From positions 1-23,991 of the forward strand of contig RFJH01000022.1 of assembly GCA_003694975.1 (NCBI GenBank): a DNA stretch of 23,991 bases, read 5' to 3'. Numbering within the stretch: the stretch's first letter is position 1; every line of letters begins with the position of its first letter. A program made the translations under genes and the position numbers. Shown piece after piece: positions 22,081-23,991 of the stretch. The notes below the pieces were generated by a model. That model saw only the letters and a list, made by a program, of their open reading frames with translations. It had not been told where the DNA came from and searched no databases. The stretch is from Anaerolineae bacterium (GTDB lineage: Bacteria > Chloroflexota > Anaerolineae > Anaerolineales > Villigracilaceae).

Positions 22081-22797
22081 CTACAGGCCGAAGTCTACGA
22101 AGAAACCATAGCGTGAGAGCAGTTCGAAGGTGCCGGTGAAGAGCATGATGCCCACCACAACCAGGATGACGCCCATGGCAATTTCCGTGTAGCGCATGAT
22201 TTTGCCGTAACGCCGCAAGGTGGCCATAACCCATCCGATGCCGAGGGCGGCGATCAGGAAGGGGATGGCCAACCCCAGGGAGTACGCGCTGAGCAGAGTG
22301 GCACCCAAAGCGATCGAACCACCGTTGACGGCCAGGGTCAGGATAGCGCCCAGCACCGGGCCGACGCAAGGAGACCAGCCCGCCGAGAAGAAGACACCCA
22401 TCAGCGCCGAGGCCAGGTAGCCGGTTCCGGTGGGAGCCTGCTGACGGCGGGTATCGTACTCCAGGAAAGGAATGCGGAAGACGCCGATCATGTGCAGGCC
22501 GAAGATGACGACCACAATGCCACCGATTTTGGCAATCACGGTGCGCAGGTCGTAAAGCAGGCGACCGGCAAGCGAAGCGGCCACGCCCAGGAGGACGAAG
22601 ACTACGCTGAAGCCTAACACGAAGGCGAGGCCATGCGTGAAAGTGATCCAGCGATTTTGTGCCGCCGTTTTATCGCTCGCGGCGCGTCCGCCCAGGTAAC
22701 CCACATAGGCCGGGACGAGGGAGAACACGCACGGCGAGAGGAACGAGGCCAGACCGGCCAGGAAGGCCAGGCCAATGGTGATGTTTGAAAGGGTCAT
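22081..22797 (-). CDS. ccdA: CcdA-type thiol-disulfide electron transporter
   Basis: Moves reducing equivalents from cytoplasmic thioredoxin across the membrane to proteins such as TlpA/ResA. The 238-residue product has six TM helices and the two membrane cysteines of the family in SPCV (C23) and SPCVGP (C144), each at the start of a three-helix half. AAGGAG precedes the ATG. The order ccdA-tlpA is typical of cytochrome c maturation or extracytoplasmic thiol-reduction modules, but no other cytochrome c genes are present in the window. Confidence 0.95.
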   Translation of the reverse strand: MTLSNITIGLAFLAGLASFLSPCVFSLVPAYVGYLGGRAASDKTAAQNRWITFTHGLAFVLGFSVVFVLLGVAASLAGRLLYDLRTVIAKIGGIVVVIFGLHMIGVFRIPFLEYDTRRQQAPTGTGYLASALMGVFFSAGWSPCVGPVLGAILTLAVNGGSIALGATLLSAYSLGLAIPFLIAALGIGWVMATLRRYGKIMRYTEIAMGVILVVVGIMLFTGTFELLSRYGFFVDFGL

Positions 22798-22819
22798 GCA
22801 AGAATCTCCTTACTGGTTG

Positions 22820-23941
22820 CTATGATTGTAATGTGCGTTCGGTTACGGTGACGATGGTGCCGTGATCCGGCCACGTCATCTGCTGTTCCGAAGCATCCAG
22901 GGACACGTAAGGGGTCGTCCAGCGGAAAATCCATTTGGCGTCTTCGGGGCGGGCGTTGATGCAGCCGTGGGATCGTGGTGCGCCGAAATCGTTGTGCCAG
23001 AAGGCGGCGTGGATGGCGATGCCGTCGCCGTGGATGAGCGTCGTCCAGGAGATGGCCGGGGTGTCATATCCCGCGCCGGTCGTGCCGCCGCTCATGTGCA
23101 ATGAGATGATCTTGCGCCAGGTAGAGAGGTCGCCTACCGGCGTAGACCATTTGTCCGTAGGGTTGCCGTAGGCATCCCATTTCGCTCCGCTGGAAATGCG
23201 GCAGAAATAGACCTCTGTGTTGCCTTCGAAGCACGAGAGGGTCTGGTATGTCAGGTTGACCTTGATATGCTTGTCGTTAGGGTCCACATCAGGACTGATG
23301 GGAGCAACGTCCTCCTCGGTGAGAGGCCGGAAGGCGGTGCCGTCGGCCCAGAAGATGTCGCCATAGCCGTAGCCGTGCCCCAGGTCTTCGTTGAAACGAT
23401 AGAGGATGCGTTCCCCTTCCTGGCGGATCTGGTCAATCCACACGACCTGGCTATAATAGAGGCGTGGCGAGTATCCCATGGCGAGGGTGTCTTTCAACCA
23501 GGGGGAACGAGGTGGTGGGTTGTCCAGGATCAGGTCTACGTAGGGGACGGTCACCTCGGCCCAGAAGCCGGGTTTGCCCTCAGGGATAGCGGTCAGAGGT
23601 TGATTGGGATGGTTGGCGACCGGTTGCAGGTAGGGAGCGTAGATGTAACCTTCCGGGGTCTCGACCCAACGCTGATTGACATAATAAGGTTTCGGTCCGA
23701 CAACCTCGCGCAGCCACTCTACGATGGTATCCTCGTACAGTTTCTTGACCGTCACCGCGCCCTCGTTCGGGGCGGCTTTGACTTCTACCATGTTCAGTAC
23801 TCTGCCAAGCCGTTCAGCGGTGGGGAACTGAGGAGGGGGGGACGGCAACTGATTCCACGGGCGTAGTGCGAGCGTTCCCAGAACTGCGCTGCCCAGTTTC
23901 AAGAAATCGCGTCGTGAAAGACGTGAATGCCTCGCGTTCAT
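22820..23941 (-). CDS. Tat-exported L,D-transpeptidase (YkuD domain)
   Basis: Cross-links peptidoglycan stems by L,D-transpeptidation or attaches proteins to the wall. The 373-residue product starts with a twin-arginine signal (SRRDFLKLG at 9-17, then a hydrophobic run), followed by a region of about 60-215 with an SH3-like piece (GYIYAPYLQPV). The C-terminal YkuD domain (about 225-367) has the catalytic motif H311 ... SHGC with nucleophile C327 (HNDFGAPRSHGCIN). C237 and C247 lie in the same domain and could pair. It is the first gene of the eight-gene operon, 22 bases upstream of ccdA. No clear promoter is seen in the 50 bases left before the window end. Confidence 0.93.
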   Translation of the reverse strand: MNARHSRLSRRDFLKLGSAVLGTLALRPWNQLPSPPPQFPTAERLGRVLNMVEVKAAPNEGAVTVKKLYEDTIVEWLREVVGPKPYYVNQRWVETPEGYIYAPYLQPVANHPNQPLTAIPEGKPGFWAEVTVPYVDLILDNPPPRSPWLKDTLAMGYSPRLYYSQVVWIDQIRQEGERILYRFNEDLGHGYGYGDIFWADGTAFRPLTEEDVAPISPDVDPNDKHIKVNLTYQTLSCFEGNTEVYFCRISSGAKWDAYGNPTDKWSTPVGDLSTWRKIISLHMSGGTTGAGYDTPAISWTTLIHGDGIAIHAAFWHNDFGAPRSHGCINARPEDAKWIFRWTTPYVSLDASEQQMTWPDHGTIVTVTERTLQS

Positions 23942-23991
23942 TGTGATGACCTTGATCCTCGATTGTGATCTGTTGCTTTCCTGGTAGGCTC

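Noticed and set aside
20479..22797. Cytochrome c maturation operon
   Set aside because: ccdA and a ResA/TlpA-like gene are present, but ccmF/resB/resC-type genes and CxxCH proteins are absent from the window, so only a general thiol-redox role is supported.
1..23991. tRNA, rRNA, CRISPR array, insertion sequence or prophage
   Set aside because: All gaps between genes are under 190 bases. None shows a cloverleaf pattern, regularly spaced repeats, terminal inverted repeats or transposase/integrase motifs. This was judged by eye only.

Overview
The window reads as a core-genome segment of a G+C-rich, probably single-membrane bacterium. The gene set and some details suggest Chloroflexota (Anaerolineae-like): a cache-HAMP-GAF sensor, a glutaredoxin/DUF2085 fusion, an AOR with a MoaD-like partner, and a 15-residue-repeat tail-anchored protein. 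This placement is an inference from gene content and style, not from a marker alignment. There are 22 protein genes, very tight spacing, no RNA genes, no mobile elements, no CRISPR, and no gene-free stretch longer than about 190 bases.

Layout. (1) 1-5221, minus strand: degV with its own terminator, then an operon udk > VTT membrane protein > M20 dipeptidase > membrane sensor, the last running off the left edge. (2) 5369-14636, plus strand: the rod-shape and division-site cluster mreB-mreC-mreD-mrdA-minC-minD-minE-rodA, followed by gltX. An extended -10 promoter precedes mreB and a second precedes minC. (3) A perfect 16-bp terminator stem lies between convergent gltX and rplY. (4) 14722-15985, minus strand: rplY (bL25, long form) and a tail-anchored protein built of exact 15-residue repeats, whose leader contains a terminator-like hairpin directly after a consensus promoter. 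(5) 16128-18240, plus strand: a MoaD/ThiS-like small protein and an aldehyde:ferredoxin oxidoreductase family enzyme, from a promoter back-to-back with the previous one. (6) 18334-23941, minus strand: one apparent eight-gene operon: Tat-targeted L,D-transpeptidase > ccdA > TlpA/ResA thioredoxin > glutaredoxin-DUF2085 fusion > pgeF > yggS > yggT > yggU.

How the genes fit together. Much of the window concerns the envelope: MreBCD/PBP2/RodA (elongation), MinCDE (division site), an L,D-transpeptidase (cross-linking), and a set like the Bacillus ylmD/ylmE/ylmG division-associated genes. A CcdA/TlpA thiol-redox relay sits upstream in the same operon, and the PBP2 has an unusual number of extracytoplasmic cysteines, so the two themes may be connected (inference).

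Most interesting items: the 15-residue-repeat protein and its attenuator-like leader; the glutaredoxin-DUF2085 fusion inside a redox operon; the MoaD-like protein with a tail past its Gly-Gly; RodA with QPNLSN in place of QPDLGT; and two promoters placed so that transcription should start on the A of the ATG (udk and the MoaD-like gene).
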